Origin: Asterias rubens
Lineage: Eukaryota; Echinodermata; Asteroidea; Forcipulatida; Asteriidae
DNA: 64,000 nt
NCBI RefSeq assembly: GCF_902459465.1
Contig: NC_047064.1
Coordinates: 10,070,476-10,134,475, forward strand
Direction: 5' to 3'
Shown: positions 10,382-22,400 of the stretch, piece by piece
How the letters are laid out: each line of letters opens with the position of its first letter
How positions within the stretch are numbered: position 1 is the first letter of the stretch
The notes under the pieces: model-generated
Databases searched by the model: none
The model's input: only the letters and a program-made list of their open reading frames with translations
What the model was told of the DNA's origin: nothing
Position numbers and translations under genes: made by a program

Positions 10382-11990
10382 GGCAAATCTCTGGCGTAAT
10401 TTCTGACGACCCTCGAAGGTTTGTGCCAAGGGTGCGTTTTGACGGCCGTAACTTATCGGATGTAAACAAATGGTCACAAGAGGGCGACATTCTCCTTCAC
10501 AGCAACCCATTTGATGACATGCCTTTCGTATCATCATGTATTCAAAGAAGCAAACACGAACTGCCAAATTAGTATTTGGTTGAGAATAGTTAAGAGGCTT
10601 TTGCCGGCTTTGCAATAAAAGTATTTAGTTCACTGGTCAAGGTATATTCATGAAGTGTGGGCCCATTTTCTGCCTTTGCTGAAACGGACCTGCTCATCTT
10701 TTATGGCGGTTTACTGGTTTGATTAAATGTATCTTCATAATTAATTATGTTTAAAGTGTTATGAATGTTCTTTTGTTTTTTTCCAGACTCCATTTTCTAA
10801 TCACTCAAGCATTTGTCTTTCAATATTAAAGTTTTGTCAAATTTAGTAATGAAACTTGTAGGGCTTCTCCCAATTTACAACATGACACCCCCCCCCCCCC
10901 CCCCCCCCGTGGTTCTTTCATTGTTTTTTGTTAATTCACCCCTGCCCTCTCTCCTGAATGAACAACTCAATTTTAAGGCCAGTTTACAACGTCGTTCCCA
11001 AGTAAAGGTCACTCGACCTCTCCGTAACATTGTTTTCACTGCATGCTTTTGCAGGTCATCGTAAAGAGGGGGAGGGCACGCTTCGTAGTCTTGTTTGACG
11101 ACCCTTGTAGTATTAGTCTCCGGTAGAGGGCGCAATACACCGACTGCATGAGACCGGTTTCAGTCTCATGCAGTCTCATGCAGCAGGCCTGCCATACACT
11201 GATATTGGTCTTGGGCTCGACTCTGCGTCTTGGTCTTGGTCTTGGTCTTCCCCGTGGTCGATTTCTTGATCAATGGTTCAGACAGGGGCCAATCACCCGA
11301 CTATCTGATCATGTTTCAATTATAAAGTATTCTGCAAAAAGGGTCAATAGCCTGACGTTTCGACCCTAGCAGAGTCTTTCTAGAAAGGCTAAAATGACAA
11401 CACGTAACCAACTTGAGCAGGTAACTAAAGTGTAACGTACCAGTCAGGTACGTAGAGATACATGAATAGAGAGAGAGAGAGAGAGCTCATAGAGAGAGAG
11501 ACAGGGGGAGAGAGAGTCGGAGAGCAACGGACAAAACTGTGAATTTTGAGACTGTTTGACTAAACCCTGGCGTAGTACACAACTTTTGTTGACAACACCT
11601 CGCACCAATGTCCCCGCTCCAGAGGTAGCCCCACCCCCCCCCCCCCTCGCCACCCATCCCCTCACTTACATGCAATTTAAACCCTTTTATCGTCTGTTTA
11701 TGAATTTAATATTTGTCGTGATGTTAACTTATAAGTAATAAAAGCGTATATAAACCTAATAAAACCTAATAATTATTATGATTATGGTTTTCTTTACACG
11801 TCGATCTGTATATATTAAAAATTTTGCCACTGGTACCCCGCTCTTATTGTTGGTATTTATCGGTATGTCTATTTAAACTGTTTCCCCCTACCCTAAACAC
11901 AAATATAAAATGAGCATTACCAAAGGATAAACGGCCTTGTTCTTGATTAATCAACCATAGAGAATCAATACAGACATCTAAGGCAAAAAC
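10382..11990. other. intergenic with simple repeats
   Basis: No gene supported. It contains a 21-C run at 10888-10908, repeated CTCATGCAG at about 11140-11182, a TCTTGG tandem at about 11226-11252, a GA-repeat tract at about 11466-11524 and a C-run near 11632-11646. Proline-rich and glycine-rich frames here come from the homopolymers. Confidence 0.5.
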
Positions 11991-12320
11991 TACACTCTAA
12001 AAACTAAAAGGGTTGAAGCCAACGCTTGCAATGAGTTCAATGAGTGACTACACTTTGAAAGTTTTTGATCCAGCGTTTTGTTTGTTAACTCTAGCATTTT
12101 AAATTGTTGATTCAACGCAAAAAGGGTTAATTCAACAATTTAAGTGTTATTTCAACATTTCTCAAAAATATTCCTTGGAATAGCTGGATCAGCTTATAAA
12201 CTGGCACTTAAATTGTTGACTGGGTGAAATGCTGGATTTAACATATAAAATGCTGGATTCATCACTTTCAAAGTGTAGTCACTCACCGCACTCATCCAAC
12301 TCTTTAGTTTTTAGAGTGTA
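11991..12320. repeat. MITE with TA + CACTCTAAAAACTAAA ends
   Basis: TACACTCTAAAAACTAAA at the left is complemented by TTTAGTTTTTAGAGTGTA at the right. The interior repeats TCAACA/AATTTAA-type words and CACTTTGAAAGT against CTTTCAAAGTG. The flanking TA suggests mariner-like target use (inference). Confidence 0.85.
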
Positions 12321-12330
12321 CTCGATGTAC

Positions 12331-12700
12331 TTACAGCCTTTATACACTTTCGGTACAGAAAAACAACTAAAACTCACAGATTTACAAATAATTTACAGGG
12401 TTTACAGAAGGCAATGGTGGAAGACTTATCTTGAAGTATTATTCCATGAGTGCTTTACTTTTCGAGAAAACATTAAAACAATATCAATTCTCCATAGCGA
12501 GAATTACGGATTTATTGTAAACACATGTCATGACACGGTGAAACGTGGGGAAACAAGGGTAGCTTTTCCCGTTATTTTCTCCCGACTCCGATGACCGATT
12601 GAGCCTAAATTTGCACAGGTTTGTTATTTTATATATAAGTTGTGATACACGAAGTGTGGGCCTTGGATACTACTCTTTACCGAAAGTGTCCAATGGTTAA
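12331..12700 (+). repeat. AAGCCATTGGACACTTTC MITE, copy 1 (worn left end)
   Basis: It shares TTTACAGGGTTTACAGAAGG, CATGACACGG and GATTGAGCCTAAATTT with copies at 19554-19936 and 36568-36907, and ends ACCGAAAGTGTCCAATGGTTAA. The 121-codon frame over its left half is a repeat artefact. Confidence 0.8.
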
Positions 12701-14343
12701 GAGACACAGACTGTGCTCAGTTTCTTTCACAGAAGCTACATCTGATAAGAGGCAAATTGAAACAGAATACGCCTAAAAAAGTTGTTTTGTTTTCATCACA
12801 GTATTTTGTTGGTTCCACTTTCAACTGATTTGTTTCACTTTGTGGTATGTCTCACTTTAAAACTACAGACTAAAGATTTACTCAGTTTCTTTCACATAAT
12901 CTACATTGGATTAGAGGCAAATTGAAATAATTATAGGCCTAAAAACTACCGTACTTTGTGGTTTGTCTCACTTTAAAACTTTTGAATGCGTTTCACTTTC
13001 ATTTAATTTCAAATCAGAAAAATCCATTGAGCAATGTACTTTTTCTCAAATGACTAGAATAAATATTGTCGTCTATAGTTGCTGAATCAGAATTTCTTGA
13101 TTTTGTGCAATTCATAATCATAGAAGATAAACCAATGTTGCCAGCTTGGTGTTTGTATACCACTGTTGGAGTTTGCCGAGTTCCCTTGATGGGAAGGTCA
13201 TCTAAACAAACAAACAAACAAACAAACAAACAAAATGAGACTTGCCTGTAATCGTGTGGGATGTCATAGCTCGATATGTTATAGACAGCCACCCCATCTA
13301 CCCCCCCCCAGCCCCCAAATATTCTTTAGAAATTAACATAGGCCTAATACAGGGCATGGATAGGCCTTTAACCGTGACATAATGTAAGGCTTTACAACAA
13401 TCAAGATAAGACTAAAATTATCAAATATAAATCAATGAAGTTATCTATATTTCGAAAGAAAACAAAATATTTTGTTTTTTGGACCGACCTTGATTTTTGA
13501 TTTTGATAAGAGCCACATCAAACCATGGTGTCCTTGGGGTGGTCACCGTGTAATCCAATTACCAGTTTTACGTCACTGACTTCTGGGCCAAAACGTGTGA
13601 ACACACGTAATCCGAGTGAACTGGGGGTTAAGTTCGAGGTCGTGCACAATACTGGTTTCACCATGGAGGACCCATGGAGGACTCCATGGTTTCACCAACT
13701 TTCAAACGGAAATAATTATGATAGGAAAATTATAAAAACTATTGAGGGAAGTACCAATTGACTGGTTGTTTTGCATCAGATTATAGCATCCTGGTCAAAC
13801 TACAGACAGATCTACGGTGCTTTCATACCAGTAGAGTCACAATATCCCTATATACAAGGTCACTGCCACCATAGCCATACCAGTGTTCACAGCACGTCTA
13901 AAAATTAATCATGCTCAATACATTTTAGTTATAACTTTTAATTATAATATTCCTCCGAAACAATACTCTAAGATAGCACAAACGTTTGAAAGCCATACCC
14001 AAAATACTTATGAATTTGCTTCTATACAGGGAAAGAGTAAGCACACAAAAAATACATGGGTTTGGTTTGAAAATTATAGGAGTTCATGAGCTTGGCAATA
14101 TTTTGTGACTTTACGAAAAGGTGGTCCTGGAGTGGATTTTACAGTTAGGACTAGCCATACGTTTGTAATATAATTATGTGATCGTTAAATACTGTCTTAG
14201 ATAGCGCCATCTTGTGTTTAGTTGTTGGGGGCATTGGACAGCATGGCTATCATATTCGAATAAAAGATTTGGCTGAGCACATCTAAATTCCATGTTATAC
14301 TTTTTCATTAGTTGAATGTTGTTTAATCCCTTTGTATCCCAAT
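12701..14343. other. intergenic, no gene seen
   Basis: It contains an (AAAC)n microsatellite at about 13203-13234 and short repeats of CACTTTGTGGT..GTCTCACTTTAAAACT at about 12837 and 12954. A CCATGG-rich stretch lies at about 13663-13695. No exon recognised. Confidence 0.45.
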
Positions 14344-14426
14344 GACGAGTAATGGGGAGAGGTTGATAGTATAAAACATTGTGAGAAACGGCTCCCTCTG
14401 AAGTAACGTAGTTTTTGAGAAAACAT
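14344..14426 (+). repeat. internal fragment of AGGCAGTGG MITE
   Basis: GACGAGTAATGGGGAGAGG through AGTAACGTAGTTTTTGAG matches the middle of the family. Both ends are missing. Confidence 0.8.
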
Positions 14427-16183
14427 TACACAAACTACTATCACGATTTGGTTATAAAACAGAAAACAAGGGTGGCATTATTTATTTACAAATAAATTTC
14501 CCCATAAAACAATAAATCATATAGAGCGAGGATTGTGACAAACTGGTCACGGTCCCACCCAACATTTAATGAGGGGCCGGAGGTATGTCTTTTATTGAAC
14601 CCCAACTGATGGTAGAAACTGCCGACAGACCGAGCTGAACTTGTAACCCCAGCCTAAAGATCTGAAACTCCGGCGGTTGAAATTTACTTTCGAAGGCCGT
14701 CCGGTCTTAATGTAATGACCACGGGGTCCTCAGTGCGGACTACGGCCCGATGCCGATGACCACCACGCTGGGGTTCAAGATCTGGTTGGTGCATAGACAA
14801 GTCTCCTAAGAAATAATTTTCCAATTAAACCCATGCTATGTGATCGTTCACTGGTCGTGCTGGGTCGCATCCAAGGTCGCATGGATTGATGGGCACTCAC
14901 AAGAGCTGAGTATTGCCTAAGCTAGCTATGCCACAAACAGTTTTTAGAATGTTTAAAGTACAGGCGTTTTTACTGGATCGTGGGTTGTTTTGGCAAAACT
15001 GAATTTTGATCAGGCCATGTCGGGAAGTGGTGTATCATCGTGTTTTTAGGTGGAAAGGTTTTATTGGCTCTTTGCCCAGAATCTTCATATCACGCGAGTG
15101 GGCGCGTAGTAAGCGTAACTTCCGAAACTGACACAGTTCTCAACGAGTAGATGATACAAAAAAGTCTTGTTATCGGTAGAGAACAAAATGATTTTCTGGA
15201 CACAAATGAAATAAAAATAAAATTGTTAAAAGAAAACTCCAATATGAACAAGGGAGATGGAGACATTAATATGCGAGTTGTTATTATTTTGTTTACGGCC
15301 ATTTTTGTCGTATTTTATAGCACTCCCCCGTCCATTTGTATGTCAGGGACTAATGCAATTTATGTGTAGTTTTCTGGAGAGAAAATAAATGAACTTGACT
15401 ATTTGTGGTCAATCTACCACGGGTCATCGACCAGGCATGTGTATGGACCACATGTACCATGGAACATAAAGCAATTAATAAGCCATCTATTTCTACATCC
15501 ATGCTCCCATTGAGAAAGTCATCAGACACGTGGCATCTTCCTGCTGGTATTAATAAGCCATTATTAAATACTTTTCCGTTCATAATTTTATATGATTTTG
15601 TTAGTTAATATAATTATTAGTTTTTGCTTATTTTTATTCTTTGTTTTGGGGTTTTAATTTGTTTTTTTGTTTTAATTTGGGGTGTTTTGGGGGTTTGTTT
15701 TTTCAGTTAATTAATTTTTTATTTTTGACCTATTCGGTGCCTAAATGAGGGAAATAAAGGATAATTGCTAAAGTCGTTGTGCCGTTTGCTACAATGCAAA
15801 ACATCTTTGATTCCTTTTTTTTTTTTACCTCAGGATAAAGTTTTGCAGAAATAGCCGAGTAGAAAAAAACATGACTTTTTGCTCAACCGGCCTCTTGATG
15901 CGCACGCGCATGGCTGCCGTTACACCAACTACACGGTAAACACCTCAATGCTGTTTTCATTCATGAAAATATTGGGCGTGAAAAGTGTGTTTGTATACAA
16001 AGCGCGCACGAGGGTTCGGAACCACACGATTCATTGCATTGCCACAGTACAGTGTTTGCAGCGCCGAACAGCGTGATTTACTACTACATGTACTCCATGC
16101 GTACGCGCGTAGTAATGAACGACAAGTCAAACAACCATACGTTACACATGTTCAGCAAGGTTTAACATTGTTTTAAAAACACC
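14427..16183. other. intergenic upstream of the DSL gene
   Basis: No supported gene. The part at about 14540-14790 is more GC-rich than its surroundings and reads like the end of an unidentified dispersed repeat. A T/G-rich stretch spans 15600-15720. A 70-codon frame at 15090-15302 on the minus strand has no recognisable features. Confidence 0.4.
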
Positions 16184-16191
16184 TTTATAAG
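16184..16191 (+). promoter_or_regulatory. TATA-like box TTTATAAG upstream of DSL gene
   Basis: TTTATAAG lies 185 bases before the first coding ATG. It is plausible as a core promoter with an untranslated leader of about 150 bases, but the motif is short and a chance match is possible. Confidence 0.35.
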
Positions 16192-16375
16192 GAAGGAGAA
16201 CACCTCTGTTGCTTGAGATCATCTACCTCTTAAACTATACAGCACAGCAGTTGTATGCACCTGATGGAAGTGTATGACTCATAAACATCAAGAGTATAAT
16301 AATAAGGAGGAGCAGTGAACTGAAACAGCAAAAAGACATTACGGTCTCCGAGCAGACCGTTCGTCAAGATTCATT

Positions 16376-16429
16376 ATGTGGGATGGGCAAGCATTGATCC
16401 TGGTTGTCGGCCTATTCACGGTCCTAGAC
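16376..16429 (+). CDS. DSL gene exon 1: signal peptide
   Basis: It encodes MWDG followed by a hydrophobic run ([12 protein letters not shown]) and ends after GAC at a strong donor, gtaagt, in phase 0. That matches the phase-0 acceptor of the exon at 34023. The link spans 17.6 kb and rests on phase and on the need for a signal peptide; an additional small exon cannot be excluded. Confidence 0.7.
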
Positions 16430-19400
16430 GTAAGTACAATCAGCATGCAAGCATAATAATTGTCATCACTGCTGTTTATTCTTGATGTACATCTCCTCAA
16501 GAGTCCGGACGGTTTTACGTGTTTCTTTCTATCTTTCCTTCACCATGCCTTCGTCAAAACCTAGTGTGATTGAACAAGCTACACTGTCCAAGTCTCAGCT
16601 GAGAATTTGTACATAACATTATTATTGTGTTTGCTCTGGATACATTGTACGACTACGAGCATAGATAGATTATTAGTAATGTATTAATTAGTATTGTATC
16701 ATCATTGATGGGGAGGAATGTTCAGTGACCCTCTGGCTCTGTGAATAAACTCTGAGGATAAAACTTGCAGTTTGGGAACATCATAAACTGATCCCCATCT
16801 ATCCATTTGGATCGTGTCGTATCATACATGGATAAAAACATCGTATGGTTGTATCAACAAAACTATTTGGCTGGTAATTTTACAACTCTTTAATTTAAAT
16901 GGAAATTCGTACACAAAATGTTAAAATCCCAATTGACCAGTGTCGTACAATTCCTTCCTCCATGGATTGGTAGTACTAGTATCTCACCTGTTAAAAGGCA
17001 AATTGTAACAAACAATAGAATGGTTTATTACAAAATTGGCAATAAGCAGCCACACGCTGAATTGCAACAACTTACAATATATGGGGAAAACAATACAGAT
17101 TTGAAGAATTTGTTTAAAAAAATAACACTAAAAGTTGACACTAAATCTTTAGATGAAGAAAGGAGGTCATAACAAGTTTTAAACAGTAAAATATAAGGCC
17201 TTAACTTGATGACAAAGTGAAAGGATAATTGCAATAGTTTTAGTGTGCCAATGTCTGAAATTTAAATAGATTTTGTTAAAGGGAAGGGACACGTTTGGTA
17301 ATTACTCAAAACAAGTATTAACTTAAAACCGACTTGGTAACGAGCATTGGAGAGCTGTTGGTAGTATAAACGGTGTGAGAAACGGCTCCCTCTGAAGTAG
17401 CATAGATTTTGAGAAAGAGGTAATTTCTTACTTAAATAATAAAAGACTTAATTCCAGCTTGAAGTCTTTTATTCGTATCTGAAAGCACACAAATTCGTCC
17501 CAACATTGAAGTTTTTTCTTTCATCATTTTCTCGCATTTTCGATGACCAATTTAGCTCAAATTTTCACAGGTTTGTTATTTTACCACACGCGGGTACATG
17601 TACCTTCCCTAAGGGATGACACCATCTCTGAACAATGCTCAGCTGGTCTCCTGAGATATTAGATTAGCAACTGAAGAATCCTGTGCTCCTTTTGGGTGGG
17701 AGGGCTAGGTGGGAGGGCCTGCAATTGTGAACATTCCTGCCCAAGCTGTATGTGAGATTATAATTTAGTACATTCCTCTTCTTGGAAATCTGCACCCAAC
17801 TGCAGTCATGCAAGCAAAGACTCAAGACATCCCCCCCCCCCCCCCCCCCCCCTCCGCTCACCCAATCCCTAGTATTGTAGCCAGGCCCCTTTGTGTTTGG
17901 TTGTACCACTTCCACCCCCTCTCCAAGCTGCGCTCCTCAAGGACCTTGCGGTGACCACCAAGTTTGTGTTTCTAACAATTATTACGTAACACTTCCGGAC
18001 TGTAGGGTTTGGAACATCAACATGGTAGCTTTAAGTTCAGGGGCCAGTTCCCTATCCCGCCGCTTGTCAACGCTTGATCATTGTATGCTACCCCCATGGT
18101 ACAACCAATGACCATAGAGAAATGACCGGTGAAACCATGGTGAAACCATGGTAATATGGTGGTAGAAGTGAAACCAAAAGGTGAAACATGCATGTTTCTG
18201 CAATGTATTCGTATTTAGGCCCAAACTGATGACACCAATGATGTCATAATCAAGGATGATATTAAATTGGACTGATTTACCTTTTCAAAAAGGAATAAAT
18301 ATATTATTGAATTTAACTTGAAACAGACATTTAAACAATGGTGGTATTCTGATGTCAAGGCTAAACTAAGTGTCAATACCCTTCTCCATAATCCGGTTTT
18401 ATTCTTGGAAAATTGCGTTAATAAAAAAATAGGCCCAGTTGCCCACAGGTAACATCAATCCTCTTTTATCACTTATTGTTGTCATTTCACACTGAAATGT
18501 TTAGACATAGATAAGATTTGTGTGAATGCCTGCCCAATGACAAGCAATCATCATTGTTTCCGGATTGGGCCTGCAAAAGTACTCAATTCCTCCGTGGATC
18601 AAGGGGATTTAGGAGGGTTGCGTTACTTTACAGAGGGAGCCGTTTCTCAAAATACTATCAACAGCTCTTCATTACTCGTTACTACGTAAGGTTTTATAAA
18701 CAATTATTAGCAAATTTGCTAATAATTATATTGAGTAGACCTACATTTACGAAAAGTGTCCACTGCTTTTAAAACAATACGGTAATTTAACGAGGGGGGA
18801 TTTAACCGCAATATACAAATGCTTTCAAGAGAAATAATTCCCTCTGAAATCCTCAATGAAGCAGTTATATTATGGGGCCCATGTGGCAGGAGGGTCTGCG
18901 ACCCCCCCCCCCCCCCCTAAATTTATGGGTCATGCTGACCTGGAAAGTTTTTATTATTATTTTTATTACAAATTTGAACTCGAATTCAATTCTGACCCAA
19001 AATTTTAATTATAGATTGTAAAGAAGAACTTTTAATTCGCTCCTTGCTTTGCTATTGTGCTAGTATTACTACATGAAATATTTAGCACACTCACTTGCAT
19101 GCTTTCTACAATTTTAAAACAATCTTTACTCTTTACCCTTTATTATAATTATTATTATTATTATTATTTATAACATAACTTATTCTTTAACTTGTTTCTA
19201 TATACTAAGTAATCCATTAACAAACTGCTCGCTCTGTGGATCGTATTTCCACCGGAGGTTATGGATTTTTGCGTTTAAAGACGTGGGGAAAAACTGCTTA
19301 TAGTGACATGCCTGCAACTTGATGAGATACTCGGAGAGCAATTAATTAATTTGTAATGGGCACTTTTTGAAAGGGAAAGTCTCTGGAAACCTTTGAAGGG

Positions 19401-22400
19401 GGCACTAAGTCCAACACCAGGGCAACCGAGGTCATCGCATTCGGGTATGTTCGTGATGGTTGTTGACTTGTGTTGTATAGTGACCGGGAAGTGTGACACT
19501 AAAATGTATTTTAGCACCTATTTATTTTACAAACTGCTATACTCTCTGTTTATTTAAAGCCATTGGACACTTTCTGAACAGAACAAAAATTAAAAGTTCA
19601 CAAACTTACAAGTAACTTTACAGGGTTTACAGAAGGTAATGATGAAAGACTTCCCTTCAAATATTATTCCATGAAATGCTTTACTTTTTGAGAAAACATT
19701 AAAACAATTATCAATTCTCGATATTGAGAATTACGGGTTTATTTAAACACAATCTTGTCATGACACGGCGGAACGTGCGGAAACAAGGGTGGGTTTTCCC
19801 GTTATTTTGTCCCGGCTCCGATAACCGATTGAGCCTAAATTTTCACAGGTTTGTTATTTTGTTTTATATAAGTTGTGATACACGAAATGTGGGCCTTTGG
19901 ACAATACTGTTTACCGATGTTGTGCGATTGCTTTAAAGAAACCAAAGTCCCGATGGAACTTTCGTAAATCGGGAAAGTTTAAGAAAATGAAGGTTGTGCA
20001 ACATAACGTTTCCATAACATCAAACCTAAATGTGATCATGTAATTCTGTTGACGTTTGTTCACACTAGTTTGACCATCAATTTAGTGCACCCCTTAAAAA
20101 GATAGTATAACTTTGTTCTTTACCGTTGTTTGCTTAAAGCATGTGGAGGGAAGAAACAAAAAACAGACTCTTTTTTGCTGGTATCTTGAGTTTGCCTTTG
20201 ATACGTCCACAAATCAACACATTACTTCTTCCCTTTAAAATATATTGCTTTTATCATAAGATTTAAAGGCAGTGGAGACTATTGATAATTACTCAAAATA
20301 ATTATTAGCATAAAATCTTTTTGGGTGACAAGTTATAGGGAGAGGTTGATGGTATAAAACATTGTGAGAAACGGCACCCTCTGAAGTGCCATAGTTTCCG
20401 AGAAATAAGTAATTTTCCACGAATTTGATTTCGAGACCTCAGATTTAGAACTTGAGGTCTCGAAATCAACCATCTAAACGCACACAACTTCGTGTGACAA
20501 GGGTGTTTTTTTTTCTTTCATTCATATCTCGCAAATTCGATGATCGATTGAGCTCAAATTTTCACAGGTCTGTTGTTTTATGTATATGTTGAGATACACT
20601 AACTATGAAGGCTAGTCTTTGACAATTACCAATAGTGTCCACTGCCTTTAAAACAAATCCGAGCGTCTTACTTTTATCGCCGTATTCACAATTAGTCTCA
20701 AGACACTGCCGCGTCTTGAAAGCTATGGACGGCTGGAATAACTTCTCTTTGAAAAACCACCGCTTCTCTTAAACGACACTGGACACTATTGGTAATTGAC
20801 CAGTCTTCTCACTTGGTGTATCTCAACAAATGCATAAAATAACAAACCAGTGAACATTTGAGCTCGATCGGTCGTCGTAGATGCGAGATAATAATGAAAG
20901 AAAAAACATCATTGTCACACGAAATTCTAAATCTGAGGTCTCGAAATCATATTCGCCAGAACTTACTTCATTCTCAAAAACTACGTCACTTTAGAGGGAG
21001 ACGTTTCTCACAATGTTTTATACTATCATCCTCTCCCCATTACTCGTTACCAAGTAAGGTTTTATGATAACATTTATTTCGAGTAATTACCAATAGTGTC
21101 CACTGCGTTAAAACAAAAAATGACTTGAGGTTGCTTTTTAACCGTCCACAAATCAACCATTTATAGTCTTCTTCCCTTTAAAATATTTTGTTATATAAGC
21201 ATAAGATTTAAAACAATCTGTGCGCCTTATTTTTATCGTAAATATTCACAATAGGATAGTCTCATGACATGCCGCGTCTTGAAAACTATAATGGACGCCT
21301 GGAATAACTTCTCTTTAAAAAAACACCTCTTCTCTTTAAAGGAAATCTATACTTCTGGTTAAATGTCATGGATGTGTTTATACAACTACTAGTTTCTGTT
21401 ATCAGGGTGTTTTTAAAGCAAGCGGTTGTTTTGAGATGGGTCTTGGAACAATGTCCGGATTTCTTCATGTTGTTGATCTTTGATTGTTGTTGTCCTGTTT
21501 TCAAGCTGGGGTTATCTTCGGGATTTCAGATTTTTAAGAGTACCCACTGGCGATAGTTTTGAAATATTTCGGGTTTGAAGATCCATTAAAGACAGTGGAC
21601 ACTATTGGTAATTGTCAAAGACCAGTCTTATCACTTGTTGTATCTCAACATATTATGCATAAAAAGATAAACCTGTGAAAATTTGAGCTGTGAAAAATCA
21701 GTCATCGCAGTTGCGAGATAGTAATGAAGAAGAAAAACACCCTTGTCACACGAAGTTGTGTGCTTTCAGTTTTCAGATGCTTGATTTCGAGACCTCAAAT
21801 TCTAAATCTGAGGTCTCGAAAGAAAGATTCGTTGAAAATTACTTCTTTCTCGAAAACTACAAATTACTCGACTTCAGAGGTAGCCGTTTCTCACAATACT
21901 ACCAACCCCTCCCCCAATATCACCATTACTCGTTACCAAATGAGGTTTTGTTCTAATAATTATTTTGAGTAATTACCAATAGTGTCCACTGCCTTTAAGA
22001 TACTCTGTCATTAATGCGTTTATCTGTTGATTGGTTTATTTATAAAATTGTTCTTTATTTTGAAGCGTTTAGGCATGTTGCTCACAAAAACAACATCTAT
22101 TTCTGCAGGAAATGCATTTAATACCATAGATCGCTTTTGAACCGAACCATATCCACAAATCAACTATCTTCCCTTTCAAATATTTAGTTATTCATATATA
22201 TTTGAACAATCTATGACCGTCATCATATATGTTACGAGATTATAGTCTCAAGACATACTTGTCTCGAAAGTTGTAGACGCCGGAATGACTTCCCTCTGTG
22301 AAAAATTTCTCTTTAAAGGAAATCCACACTTCTGGTTAAATGTCATCGAAGTGTTTATGGAAAAACTACTACTTTCTGTTATTGCGGTGTTTTTGTGAAA

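Noticed and set aside
10813..11135. Proline-rich and glycine-rich frames on both strands
   Set aside because: They depend on the 21-C run at 10888-10908 and have no other support.
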